This document shows, piece by piece, positions 35,001 to 45,800 of a DNA stretch of 64,000 bases. Position 1 is the first letter of the stretch. Each line of letters opens with the position of its first letter. Location of the stretch: NCBI RefSeq assembly GCF_963678975.1, contig NC_089274.1, forward strand, positions 434,001 through 498,000, written 5' to 3'. Position numbers and translations under genes: made by a program. The notes under the pieces are model-generated. The model was not told where the DNA came from and made no database searches. It worked only from the letters and a program-made list of their open reading frames with translations. The stretch is from Dysidea avara. Its lineage: Eukaryota > Porifera > Demospongiae > Dictyoceratida > Dysideidae.

Positions 35001-36643
35001 CATGTGTTTACACTGAAGCGTTAATCGCTCCAGATCAAATTACGCCACAATAGCTCGAATTCTGCATCTAGTGTAAACACGCTCTAAGAACAGTGAAGAA
35101 CCAAGGTAAGTGTATAGGATGATAGCTAGTATTTATGCGCAATTAAGCTCAAATTGTCTTGTAGCACAACGTAAATTGGGAACACTACGAAACCGTATTT
35201 TGTACTCTTTGCCAAATCTTTGAAGACATACAGTGAAAACCAATGGAATTGTATTAAAGTACAAATAGCTTGTGCCGCACGTTGGTACAGTTCAACGCTT
35301 TTTCTAGAAGGTTTTTAGTATTAACCAAACGAGAAGTCACATAGTTTGTGTACCTGTTTTGGGCATTTCTAAGCGTCCTCCAGACAATTGCTGGAATTAT
35401 GGCAAAGCAAAGTGATTCAAGTGTGGCTTAGTGTAACAACTACAGTTCTTTGTTTTATACAGACAAACTTACAGCTCATGGAACAAGAGCCAAATCCCGT
35501 CCTGTGATAATAGAACATAGCAAGGAAGATAGCAACATAACTAATGACGCAACTGTCAAATTAATTATTTCCAGTACATCCCGTGGTATTAGTATAGTAT
35601 CTATGGTTGTATCTATGTTATCTTGTACTGTTGTGTTTTCTTGTACCTTGTAACTGTCCAGTCAGCACGCTATTATTCTCCCAACAATTTAAGCCTGTTA
35701 CCAGCTGATACACAACACTAGTCTCGCTTGGCCAGACCGCTTTTTTCTCTTTGTCATTGGGTAGGGAGAAAAAAGGGTCTGGTCCGGTTCGAATCCCACA
35801 CTCGTCTTGACACTACCCGGATAATTGGGTAGTGTTAACCAAAGAAACGTGCTACATTAAAGACGCGAGCGGCTACTATTTAAAGATGCATCACGTTTCT
35901 TTGGTTAACACTACCCAATTATCCAGGTAGTGTCAAGACGAGTGTGGGATTCGAACTGTTCCAGACCCTTTTTTCTCCCTACCCAATGACAAAGAGAAAA
36001 AAAGCGGTCTGGCCACACGAGACTAACACAACGCAACAACACCAAGCCCACCTTAATTACATAATAAAATTTTTGTTTGACAGTCGCTCAATATCCTGTA
36101 ACCTCAATCAAAAATTTTTGCATACAGATCAAACTTACAGTACCATAAGCAAATTTGTCACCAAACCAACCCACTATCAAAGAGTTCTATTGTGGACTCT
36201 TGATGGTATTTGCACCAAAAATCATGTTGTTATCATAATAACTGCATCGATATACATAACATGGGGATATTGGTGTGCCTTCAGAAATGGATACTTCTGT
36301 TAAATCTCATCATGATACTAGTGTACTATGCCTCCAACCGTATGTGTATTACAACTCGACCACATTCTGATGAGATTCCATACTACTACCAAGAGTTGCT
36401 ACTACTAGACAACATCAGTATGCGGGCTATGTGGTATTACACAAGTAATGTACTGTAAAATGGATTACTATAAGCTGATACACACTTGCAAAAAAATATT
36501 GCATCTAGAGTTGACATCTTTGTGAACTATATTGTGATAACCAGAACTGTTTGCATTATGTCCTTATATGGCATATATACAGTACTTACAATAAGTTCTG
36601 GTGGAACTGAACCAGGATCCATATTGTTAGCAGTAGAACATAG
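29100..36643 (-). CDS. Unrecognised minus-strand gene, last six exons
   Basis: Six exons on the minus strand, all with GT-AG borders and all in phase 0: 36,643-36,590, 31,607-31,488, 29,622-29,491, 29,441-29,289 and 29,237-29,100 are firm (the last ends in TAG at 29,102-29,100); others may lie in the long introns. The encoded segments read, for example, MDPGSVPPELI, then RFQEICDQLKKIGHHRRP, then LCFAVKEDDFRRLVEKAAYSQRRR, then VMQEASETMLRSVNHLYGC, then a basic tail (NNRRRTIILQQAAPQGRR). I do not recognise the family. It looks like a soluble, basic, partly helical protein. The introns are full of mobile elements. It may be the 3' part of the gene that starts at 42,731; this join is inference, supported by strand and by the lack of another start. 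Five of the listed exons are certain to be in frame with one another. Confidence 0.55.
29944..30135. mobile_element. Small hAT-type MITE
   Basis: Related to 25,378-25,975 by GGGGGCAACTGGGGCATTTTGCCCTGGGCCCC and the terminal CTGTCCTG. Flanks ATTATGGT (29,936-29,943) and GTTATGGT (30,136-30,143) are an 8-bp duplication with one mismatch. It lies about 320 bp upstream of the 29,622 exon border, within an intron of the minus-strand gene. Confidence 0.75.
30367..30530 (+). repeat. Poly-C and (CA)-type simple repeat
   Basis: A run of about 25 C followed by CACACA and ACTACACACA units. A second C-run plus (CA)n is at 30,789-30,819. Apparent open frames rich in His, Thr and Pro here are artefacts of the repeat. 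Confidence 0.9.
30820..31110. mobile_element. Probable MITE rich in GATATATC-like sequence
   Basis: Begins AGTGATGTGCGATATGTGAT and ends near ATAACCTATACCGCACACAG, which is a loose inverted match. ATATCATGATATGATATAG and ATATTGTGATAT units lie inside. Compare the elements with GATATCGCGATAT at 37,264-37,694. No target duplication identified. Confidence 0.4.
31678..31895 (+). repeat. (GT)n microsatellite block
   Basis: About 200 bp of GTGTGTGTG broken by TAATGTGTAGTG and TGGTGTG units, in an intron of the minus-strand gene. Another (CA)n run is at 31,109-31,152. Confidence 0.92.
31900..34450. other. Intronic/intergenic DNA with repeat fragments
   Basis: No exon supported. 32,560-32,790 is a partial copy of the inverted-end element at 14,740-16,095 (TTGTCCACAGTCACAAGGCTGGAGGCC... 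and TATCTTCAATT). Three copies of the GCCACACCCACTTAT motif lie at 32,082, 32,257 and 32,346. Around 33,300-33,430 is a GGGGGATGCCCCCCC-type stretch resembling the end of the window. Confidence 0.5.
34459..35094. mobile_element. Probable MITE with GCGTGTTTAYACT ends
   Basis: GCGTGTTTATACTGCAGAT at the left is mirrored by GCATCTAGTGTAAACACGC at the right. Subterminal blocks around GATCGCTCTGGATGAG and GAAGCGTTAATCGCTCCAGATC are related. The 179-codon open frame starting at 34,393 runs across this element and its flank; I reject it as a gene. Confidence 0.5.
35719..36025. mobile_element. Fold-back MITE with 9-bp duplication and tRNA B-box-like sequence
   Basis: Arms of about 130 bp (35,719-35,849; 35,894-36,025) begin TAGTCTCG.. 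and contain CCAGACCGCTTTTTTCTCTTTGTCATTGGGTAGGGAG. Flanks ACACAACAC (35,710-35,718) and ACACAACGC (36,026-36,034) form a 9-bp duplication with one mismatch. The left arm carries GGTTCGAATCC, an exact match to the tRNA box-B consensus. Same family as 5,028-5,132 (half copy), and its ends resemble those of 6,085-7,088. Confidence 0.82.
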
Positions 36644-37263
36644 CTTAGGTATGTGTTGATGTGAATATCATTGTGACATCGTGTACAGCAATTTGCATCA
36701 TTTAAAGAGACGGTTAGGAATCATTCAAGGCGTGTTGAGCACCTCAGTTGCTGCAGTGATGCTAAGTCATTATGAAATTTCTGATATTCACAATAACTGT
36801 TGGGTCACCAGTTGCTGTAGGTCTGTGATGATGTTTGATCAACACTGAGTGGCTCCTGCTTATTCCACCATGATTATTTAGTGGGTGAGTGACTTCTGCT
36901 TGTTCTGGCATTTTCCCTTTGCCTTCTTCTTCATTCATTGCTTTGTTCTGACGTCTCATTGCCCCTGCTTATTCTATACAGTTCTCTCCTCCTCCTTAGA
37001 CTTTGCTCTCTGTCCATTTACCATGGAGCTATCAGTTTATGTATTTTTCATATTTGCTTGTACTTTTCGCCATGATATGGTCAACAAAACTTGTAAGGTT
37101 TTTTTTTTTTCTCGATGTGACATGGTCTACAACAAATCTGACTCGCTAGTGTGGGCACACTCAGGCTCGCTCCAATAATTTAATTTTATATTGTTGCTGT
37201 AGTTTTCATAGCAATAGCTCATAATACCAGTAAGTGGCTTATATTATGAACACTTGTTCATAG

Positions 37264-37694
37264 TAGGGCTGAGCGATACTGCCATTTTAGTATCACGATC
37301 GATACTAAAGCCACTATTCACGATACTGAATAGTTCACGATACTTACAAATAAGTCAATCATAGCTGGTGCTACATAGCATATTGCTCAGCATTCCTGCA
37401 GGAAGTCCTTATAGGTGATAGCAAACTAGCCACTATCATCCTTGTTTACAGTAACAGTTATTGTTACACATGCTTTGAGGTTGTTATGGTGTTCACACCT
37501 CTCTGCAGGGGAAACCAGATGGGTGGACTTTATCTTTTCGAAGGATTCTTAGCCTAATACAGCATAGCAAATGGATTTTTAATGACAGTAATGTACAGGC
37601 ATGGTATCACGATAGTTAATAACAAAATATCGCGATATCGATACTTTCAAAATATCGCGATATATCGCTAAAATGGTAGTATCACTCAGCCCTA
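37264..37694. mobile_element. hAT-type MITE with exact 8-bp duplication
   Basis: Ends TAGGGCTGAGCGATACTGCCATTTTAG and the inverted CTAAAATGGTAGTATCACTCAGCCCTA. Flanks GTTCATAG at 37,256-37,263 and 37,695-37,702. TAGGGCTGA ends are shared with 53,810-54,146 and roughly with 48,179-48,455, so three copies of one superfamily occur here. Confidence 0.88.
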
Positions 37695-37702
37695 GTTCAT
37701 AG

Positions 37703-38280
37703 TATAACCTGTAGCATGTAAACAAGAGTTATGAACTCTTGATGTAAACATCATGATCTACTTGTCATCCCAACTTCAAACTTACTGTCATGAAAGAAGG
37801 GTATTAGAATATTTGAATTTAAAAAATAGATGCCTTATATATACCCTTTTTGAAAAAACTAAGATGAAAGGAAAAAGTTACATTTTTTGTGGTTTGACTA
37901 TTTCCTTTGAGTAATTATAAAAAAAATTATATATCACTTGAAAGAGAATTTAATAAACATTCCAAAAATCTATACAGAACGGTTTGTGACAATCACTAAC
38001 AAAGTTATGGCCATTTTAATAAAACTGTGGAAGCTGAAGTAATACCAAGAGTCTGTATTTAGTGGTCATATCTTTAAAGGAAGATAAATAAAATGAGCCA
38101 AATGTTTGGTGTGACCGTTTATGCCAAATTTCACACATGTATATCATAGCTACCAGGCGTTTATTATCTTAACTAAAAAATTAATGTGGCAACTCAACCA
38201 CAACTTGATGCTACGATGTTTAAGGCCCTTATTTTCAAAATCAATTGTGGCACCACTCAAATGCTACTATTAAAGGTGAG
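37703..38280. other. AT-rich DNA, no gene seen
   Basis: No exon or RNA gene supported. Contains the start of a short tandem repeat at the right edge. Confidence 0.5.
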
Positions 38281-38520
38281 GCATTTAACCAAGGAATTAC
38301 TGTATGATATACCCAAGGAATTACTGTATGATATACCCAAGGAATTACTGCTAAAGCCCAAGAAATTACTGTATGATATGTTCCAGCAAAAAAAAGTAGT
38401 GAAACAATCTATGAGGGAAAATCCCTACTTAGACATTGAATAGATGGTGGTGGTAACATGTCAATGTAGGGATTTCCCCACATAGCTACCATCATTGATA
38501 TTTTGTTTCACTACCTTCAT
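38281..38520. repeat. 24-bp tandem repeat followed by fold-back MITE copy 4
   Basis: AAGGAATTACTGTATGATATACCC repeats about three and a half times from 38,291 to 38,382. Directly after it, 38,390-38,516 pairs GTAGTGAAACA with TGTTTCACTAC and GGGAAAATCCCTAC with GTAGGGATTTCCC, placing it in the fold-back family although its outer arms are eroded. Confidence 0.7.
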
Positions 38521-38529
38521 TTAATTTTC

Positions 38530-39841
38530 ATGTATGCTAGCAAGTGGACTCTTGATAATAGTGGACCGCCCAAAATGTAGTTCTTGGCACACACCTTGCT
38601 TTTAATTACTCCGGGTTACATCCAAACTTGACTAGTCTAACTGCAGCTAAGAACCTTGTTAATCAGGACAAGCGATAATGTGTCGTGCGGCCAAGTAGAG
38701 CCAGTGTTGGAACACGACAGACAATTGTGTATTTTACAGGAACCAAAGAAAATGTTGTTTTCACACATTCATAGCTTGATAGTGCCGGAACGGAAATTAA
38801 TCATTTTTGCTGTGGAAACTTCCTCACCTCCTATTTCAAATTTGAGTTAAATCCACCTATCCATCAGTGAGTTATGTGCCTTCAAAGTCCACTGTAATAT
38901 CTTCTTACGTACATATTCTTCTTCTTTTTTTTTTTCATACACTTCAGAAAAATCACAGTAACTAACACATCCTTTACTTCAAATTTGGAGGGTAGTATGA
39001 GCATAATTCAGCACAATTACAGTCCTATTTTTTTCACACAGATTGAATTAAGAACAAGAAGCTACACACAAATTTTTGAAAAGATGTAAAGCAATTTGTT
39101 GTCGTACCTACAGGGTAAGGTCTGGTACAAGAAGTAACTATCGCAGTGTAAACCTTTTATTGCAACAAAGTATGGAGAGTATTAGCTAAGGAGATGTAAA
39201 GCAACACGTGAAACAAGCATGATCAAGATACTCTAATAGAACAGTCACTAGTAGTAATGTACACAAAAAATGTTGAAAAAAAAGTCTGAGTCAGTTCCAT
39301 ATGCCTAAACGCTTTACCGAGAGTTCGTAATATTTGTATGGGGGAAACTGGAGTACATTCAGCAAAGGCACTGCTGCAAGTAACACCTCAGGCTTCTCTT
39401 AGAAGAAAGGCTTGACCTTATCAATGCCAATCATCTCCTATCAACAGCTCTTTGTCATCAGTAGAATCAGGCTAGAGATGTACATATGATCAAAAGTGTG
39501 TTTGTACAAGCCATACTGGTAGTTAGACACTCTCCCTCATACAAATATTATGAACTCTTGCCTTTACCATTCCACCACTGCTGTCAGTTGCTAACCTCAT
39601 TTATTTCTATCTTATAAATGGGAGTTCTAGTTTAGTTAGAAAATTCTATGAGTATTTAAGTCCTCAGAAAAAATGTGTCTTATAAAAATGTGCGCTCTAT
39701 TAGAATTACAATTTTTAAAACAAAATTAAATAGACAGGCAATGTACACCAAACATACATACAATTAAATTTGTTGTCATATTTACCAGATAAACCACTAC
39801 ACATGTCAGGTAACTAAAGGTACAACCTTCAGTAAATCTGT
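38530..39841. other. Non-coding DNA with a weak inverted pair
   Basis: No gene supported. GAGAGTTCGTAATATTTGTATGGGGG (39,319-39,344) is mirrored by CTCCCTCATACAAATATTATGAACTCTTG (39,530-39,558), a MITE-like relic. One dispersed 20-bp motif copy is at 39,229-39,250. Confidence 0.5.
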
Positions 39842-39845
39842 TTAA

Positions 39846-40540
39846 GGTTAGGGTATAGTCACGGGCAATCATTCAAAATTTTGAATGCCTATCGATACTT
39901 TTTGAGAAGCCCATAAAACCAGTCTAGCAGCGTGAAAAGTTTTAAATGAAGATGAACCCCTTCATATTTAATGTTTTTATGTAGCTACAGTGTAGTTTGA
40001 GGCAGGTGGAACACTACAATTGTTGTAGTAACACAAGTAAGCCAGCCTGCACATCGCTCAGCTCCAGCTGTCACTACCATGTTTTTCCGCTGCCAAATAC
40101 AGCAAAAGCTGTAGGCTCTATTGGCTTTTCTGGGGTATAGTGATACTGTATATTAAATTTGTTAGGTCCTGTGGAAGCGTTTTTGGCATGTTTCTCCCAA
40201 GTGACTCGGATACAAGCCTTCAAAGAGCTTGTTTCACCCAAAAAAACTACTAAAAGTTCAATAAAACGTCTATAGAGTAGTAACATAAAAAATCGCTTCC
40301 ACAGGACCTAGATATTTTAGTTGTTTAGCCACTTGTGTTGAAATTATAAGGATTCAGTAATCTGTTAGTCTGGTTTTTGGTGGCACACCCAAGAACAGTC
40401 GTTGTTCTGTAGTAAAAACAAACAAGCACAATTAGTTGTATTGCTAACACAACACAGTTGTTGAAATTATTTATCCCTGTTTGGTTTAAAGCAAGTTTTG
40501 TAATTTGTTCCGCCCACGCATTTTAAACTATTCCGTAACC
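39846..40540 (+). mobile_element. TTAA-flanked non-autonomous element, simple copy
   Basis: Flanked by TTAA at 39,842-39,845 and 40,541-40,544, with short inverted ends GGTTAGGG.../...CCGTAACC. Aligns in reverse to 2,301-2,995. Compared with that copy it lacks about 35 bp around the GGTCTACAATAGAGCG segment and has no terminal palindrome. It provides the unrearranged reference for the family. Confidence 0.82.
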
Positions 40541-40654
40541 TTAATTATCATCAATGAGTTATAATGTGAAAACCAACCATATACCAAGTGTGTTTAGAGG
40601 TCCCTTTATAGAGCAGTCATATACATGTAACATTCAACAATCCAAAAATTAATT

Positions 40655-40825
40655 TTAAAAGTTTACCAACTAGTGAGACAAGATTATATGAATAATGGTA
40701 TAGTATTACAGTATAGCTCTGTGGAAAAATTCCTACATTGGCATGTCACAACAATTATGTCAATGTAGAGCTTTTCCCACAGAGTTATGTTGTTATATAT
40801 ACCATAATCCTGTCTCTAAGATCCT
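40655..40825. mobile_element. Fold-back MITE, copy 5 (diverged)
   Basis: GTGAGACAAGATTATATGAATAATGGTATA pairs with the region ending TATACCATAATCCTGTCTC, and CTGTGGAAAAATTCCTACATTG with CAATGTAGAGCTTTTCCCACAG. The order of inner and outer arms is the same as in copies 1 to 4, but the GAAGTAGGG ends are gone. Confidence 0.65.
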
Positions 40826-41009
40826 TGATTCATAAACACTAGTTTTGGTATAGCTACAGCTATGATATGCACACGAGACTGGACTATTTAACCTTATAAG
40901 CCGCAAATACTCATGGCTGTAAACAAAGTGCTATAACTTTCGAAGCATACCTCCTATGGCTACGCAATTTACTTCATTCTACTCGTAATGTAATAAGCGT
41001 TACAATGAT

Positions 41010-41700
41010 ACCTAGGGCTTTCCCCTTTGTGCTAAAGCATGATGCCAGAAGTCGCCATGTAATCAACTTTTCATTAAACAAACATGCAAAACCTTTGCAT
41101 ACCTTTATAAAATGATCCATAACTTGATGGTGGTTGCTCCAATCGACTTCCAATAAAGTTTGTTTGTTTTGCCGTTAAATTTCACATTAGGCCGTACAAA
41201 GCTCACGTGATTAAACCCACAATCGAAGTTAAACATGCTTGGTTGATCGATAACACTGATTGCCGTTGTTCTTCGCTTCATAACAAGTAAGTCTCTACTG
41301 TTACAGTGTTTATTTAACCTTCCCCAAGTAGCCCAGTGAATTGAATTTTGATCAGTGTGTAGTTTTAGGCTATAGGAGTTGAGCTACCCCACCTAATGTC
41401 GCCATGTATGCGTGAAATGCGTAAAAGCGCATTCCCCAAAAGTTTCATGCACGTTTAAGGGTTAATTAGGGTGACCGCTTTATTAGAGTATCTCAGCCAA
41501 CTGGACTATAAGTGATGTTTAAGAGGTGTGGTCTTGTCATGCTTTGTTTTCTTGTTTCACGAATAAGACGACCAGCTTGATTGAAAGATTAAAGGCACAG
41601 AGGGCAGACACTCGTCGGAACCCCAAAAGAGTTTTGTGGCAAAAAAAATAGTGGCTGTATGATGCATCATTTAGCCTCTATCCTTGTGACTGTGTGGCAT
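41010..41700. repeat. Two interspersed repeat fragments
   Basis: 41,090-41,460 shares blocks with 49,320-49,890: CATAACAAGTAAG.CTCTACTG, TTAACCTTC..CAAGTAGCCCAGT and the trailing GGGTTAA. In the second copy one block is inverted, so the locus was rearranged. 41,520-41,700 is a partial copy of the inverted-end element of 14,740-16,095 (CAGCTTGATTGAAAGATTAAAGGC and AACCCCAAAAG). A dispersed motif copy lies at 41,463-41,493. Confidence 0.55.
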
Positions 41701-42144
41701 GACATGTACATATAATTATGGTCACATGTGGCAAATTAATTAGAGTCTTAACTGCGTGTCTAGTGAAACGGTCTGCCATAATTGAAGCTGCCACCGTACA
41801 GCATGTGTGTATGGGGTTTTAACACTATTAAAATAAGTGGGCCAGGTTATTGGCCACTTGGGATTAATCTGTCAAGCTGAGTAGTGAAGTAATAATGCTA
41901 ACATTATTTTTTACATTAGATATGCTGAGATTATTCTGTTAAGGTACTTTATGCCACTTGAGATATTTCTAGGGTGGTTTTAGAGGCACTGTTTTGGCAG
42001 GCGTTGACCATTGTTGGGGCAATCCCAGTTAACTATCATACTGTTTGATGAACATACAACCAGTGAATGGTGTCAGCTTTTGTTGTATATTTACAGCTTT
42101 GATATAATTGTCTTTCTACTGTTTAAAACCCTTTTATTATGGCT

Positions 42145-42731
42145 TTAGTGGGATAGAAGCTCAACCCCAACTGTCATGTAGTGCCACTTATTCTGATCAA
42201 CACGGCTCACTTTATCAAATGTCTCGTCTTTCAATATTGACTTGATCATTGTTGATTTTCTTGATAATATTGCTTCATTTGTTGATTGTACAATTTTAGT
42301 TCTTGACCTTATAACTTCACTTGCTGACTTTATTGATGGTATATCTTCAGTTACTGACTTTCTTGATGGCACAATATCAGGTCTTGATTTTGTTGACATA
42401 GGTCTTGATGATACATCTAATTGTCTCTATATAACACACATCACGTGATATCCCTCAAGATTGGTTCAAAAATACTCACGTGGGGACCATATTTATCACG
42501 ATTCCTTTTAAACGTGTCGACTTTGTTAACTGAACGCAGGTGACTAGTAGCAATAGGTTGACTGGCAGCCGGTCGTGTCTTTATATCTTGTGTCACGTCA
42601 CTCCTCACTCGACGACTAATCGCTATCGGGATTTTACTACAAGTCGACTAGGGAAAACACTGTCCCCTAGCCCCGTAAATTACTCACCTTGGTCTGGGGG
42701 CGAGGGTGGGTTGATCAGGTCTCTTGTTCAT
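42145..42731 (-). CDS. First exons of a minus-strand gene, divergent to the M8 gene
   Basis: Exon 1: 42,731-42,688 (ATG at 42,731; donor GTGAGT). Exon 2: 42,543-42,480 (acceptor GCTACTAG; donor GTGAGT). Exon 3 starts at 42,426 (acceptor TTATATAG) and is open to 42,145, but a donor inside it is likely. Frame is kept across both introns. The product starts MNKRPDQPTLAPRP and continues with VDTFKRNRDKYGPH, then a Ser/Lys/Arg-rich repeat-like stretch (SRKSVTEDIPSIKSASEVIRS). Not recognised. Its start lies about 110 bp from the M8 gene start, and the X-box-like site between them hints at a ciliary role, which is inference. It may join the exons at 36,643-29,100. Confidence 0.55.
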
Positions 42732-42840
42732 CTCGGGATTTGAATTTCGCATACAGATTTCCGGCACGTGATAATGTAAAGTATCCTAGCAACGGAATGC
42801 GCGATGACATAATAATGCGCGAATCCGAGCATAGTTGAAG
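42732..42840. promoter_or_regulatory. Compact divergent promoter with RFX X-box-like site
   Basis: 109 bp separate two oppositely directed start codons. It contains GTATCCTAGCAAC (42,780-42,792), which fits the RFX X-box half-site layout (GTNNCC, 2-bp spacer, GCAAC). Also present are an E-box (GGCACGTGATA), a TGACATAA element and two GCGCGA-type repeats (AATGCGCGATG, AATGCGCGAAT). No TATA box is evident. Confidence 0.55.
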
Positions 42841-45800
42841 ATGATAGCTAGTAACGTGTTGAGTGTGTTACTGGCGATCCTGGCCAGTGCGTGCAGTCAT
42901 AAGTGCGTACACGATGAAGTTGTGAGTATAAATGGCGAGTAGCTGTAGTGATGTTGTTACGTGCCTTGCTGCAGGCTTCGCGGTCTCCTCTACACGTGGT
43001 CAGTTTGAAGCAGGAGCGAAAACCTCGCGACCTCAGCTTTCATCGCGGTCCTATTCGCATCACCACGCACCTTATTAATAAGTACATTAGTAGGAGACAT
43101 CGTGCCCGCCTACAGCAGGATGATCCACTGCAGAAGGCTGTGAAGCAGCTCGAGTTAATGTTACAAGTAGAACAGCTAACAATGCTACATTTCCCGCCAC
43201 AGGTTAGCCAAGTGAATATTATATAAATGTTATTATATAATGTAAAGTGTTCCCAGGTGTTGCCCAGTAGTTCATGTTTGTTAGGTCACGTGAGCTCACT
43301 GCAGTGTGGCTCCTCCCCAATAATTGATATCCCACTGGATCACATGAGCCAAATGAGGGTGTGTACCAACCAGACTGAGACTAACTGCACACTGATTGGT
43401 GGAGGTGTTCCATCTACTGATGTGATTGTATATGTCACCGCCATTAATCATAGAGGTGAGGAGGCCGGTATGACATACTGCCATTATATGGCGGTATCTG
43501 TTACATACAGCATGTGGCAAGTACACATTAGCATATTCCAGTCACTGTGTCCTGGATAACAGCAGTAACAACAGGCCTGTTGCTGGGGTGATTAATATTT
43601 GTGCTAAGGTGAACAAGCTATTGATCTAGTGGTGTGACATGTTATCTTAATTAATAAGAATTTCTGGAGGTCATCAAACAATGAGAAGTATCAGTACAAG
43701 GTTCTACTTCATGAACTAACACACATTCTAGTATTCTCAGATCAATTATACTCCTAGTGAGTGATCTTGTCATATTATATATCATCTCATATCACTAATA
43801 CAGCTTCCCTAATATTAAGGATAATGTGGCTATTAGAAGCTTCTTCAGTGGAAGGGAGATATCTAAAATGATAACACCTATGGTAACCCAAATCTCATGA
43901 GAGGGAGGTAGTTATTATGTCAGAATAGGTCATTAATTGGGGTAGACTCTACTTCAACTGTGACAAACTAGAGGGTGTGCCATTGCAGTCGTCAGATATC
44001 ATCGGACTATTGGGGTGTGTGCAGCTTGTCATATGGTTACTATGGCTTCATGTCTCAGGTCTCACTGGAGTCATCTACACTTGGAGGATGAATATATGAG
44101 TCCTGTGATCAGCCAGTTAACTGGGGAGTATGTTACACTGTGTAGTTGTAGACTCCATAACATTTCAAATGTTCATTGCTTGTATAAATATGGACACCTC
44201 TCTCTACACTTCTTGTTGTAGTAGTTGTCCTCTTTCAGAGGTAAAATATGACCTCAGCTTTGGGACTAAATATCTTTGGCCTTAACTATTGGAGAGGTGT
44301 TGGCACTGTATAATGGCCACAGGGTAAAGGCAGTCAGCAACTTTACATTGTCACTGTTTGAAGACAGTGGTTGGTATCATATCAATTACAAGAATACTGT
44401 GACACTATGGCCTCAGCCTAACAAGTATAAAGGTATGTAGCCATCCCATGTTCTCACCATATAGTAGCAGCCTATGCAGGTAGAGGGTGTGGTGCTGTGA
44501 TTGATCAATGTCCTGATTCATGCAAGAAGAAACGATCGCATTTTGGGTGTGCCCATAATGGATTGGCTTCGGTAATCTTAACTACTATTGGCTGTATCAC
44601 TTGTATGGGTTCTATAGGCATCATGTGATCATCATACACTATCACTGGGTTGTGCTAGCTACCAAGCTGTCACACAGTATGCTTGTACTGATGTCACCCG
44701 CAAGACTTTAGCCAATCATAACAGTCAGTGTACTGCCACACCCTCATGTTCACATTGTCATTATTGTCTGTATATAGGGCAGCACGAGATGCTTGGTAAT
44801 CAATCCAGATGTTTTGTGTTCCACCCAGGACGTTCATCTGTTGATCGAGCACAATATGGCTACTGTCTTAAGTTTCAATGTTATCAAACAAGCCACACCC
44901 ACTTGTATGCTCTGCAAATCTTTGTTCCTAGTGTGTGTTTGCTGTAATAACTTGTGATTGTGTTACCATGGTGATTATCACTGCAGCCAGTAGCACTCCA
45001 TGTTGCTATGGTGACAATGGTGGGCAGTGTTCTCATGATTATGAGTGGGTGTGGTGCAGAAAAGGGGTGGAGCTCAAATTGCCTTATCTGTTTGGACACA
45101 TCCTATGTCCAGACACTGATGATTACTGTAGTCATAGCAACAATGTCATTAGTACTGATGCCACACCTCCACCATGTGAGGATCATGTGATCTCATGTGA
45201 TCCCTTTTCACAAACTTGTGTAGTGTGTGATGATTCTTGTGCCACATGTTTCAATCCATTTGACCCTGCACAGTGTACCAGCTGTCACTATGGTTACAAG
45301 CTAAATGGGGCTTCCCCTACCACTTGTTTACCTTGGTCAACAACCTGCTGGGGGTCTAGTTACTATGACAACACTACAAATAGTTGTGAAGGTGAGTTGT
45401 TAAGTGACACTACTAAACTTGTAATGAATCTGATAGGCTGTCCTAGGGGGTGTGACCTATGCAGCAGCCTGGCACATTGCCACAGATGCTCAGATTCCAC
45501 CCACTATCTAACCAATGGGATGCAAGTGCCAGCCTCATGTGTGGATTCTTGTAAGGAGGCAGGGCTGCACTCCAGCATCAATCCCACCAATCAGAGGAGA
45601 CATTGCTATGGTGTGGAGTGTGCAAACCTGATTGGCTATAACCCATGTCCCACCCTGTAGCTTGCTCTGACAAGAATTGTGTCCAGTGCACCATTGACAG
45701 ATGTGTGAAGTGTCAAGTTCCCTACAGCCTGCTCCATGGTCATTGTGTACCTCACTGTCCTAATGGTAGTGTACTAGCGGGAAATGTGTGTGAACGTGAG

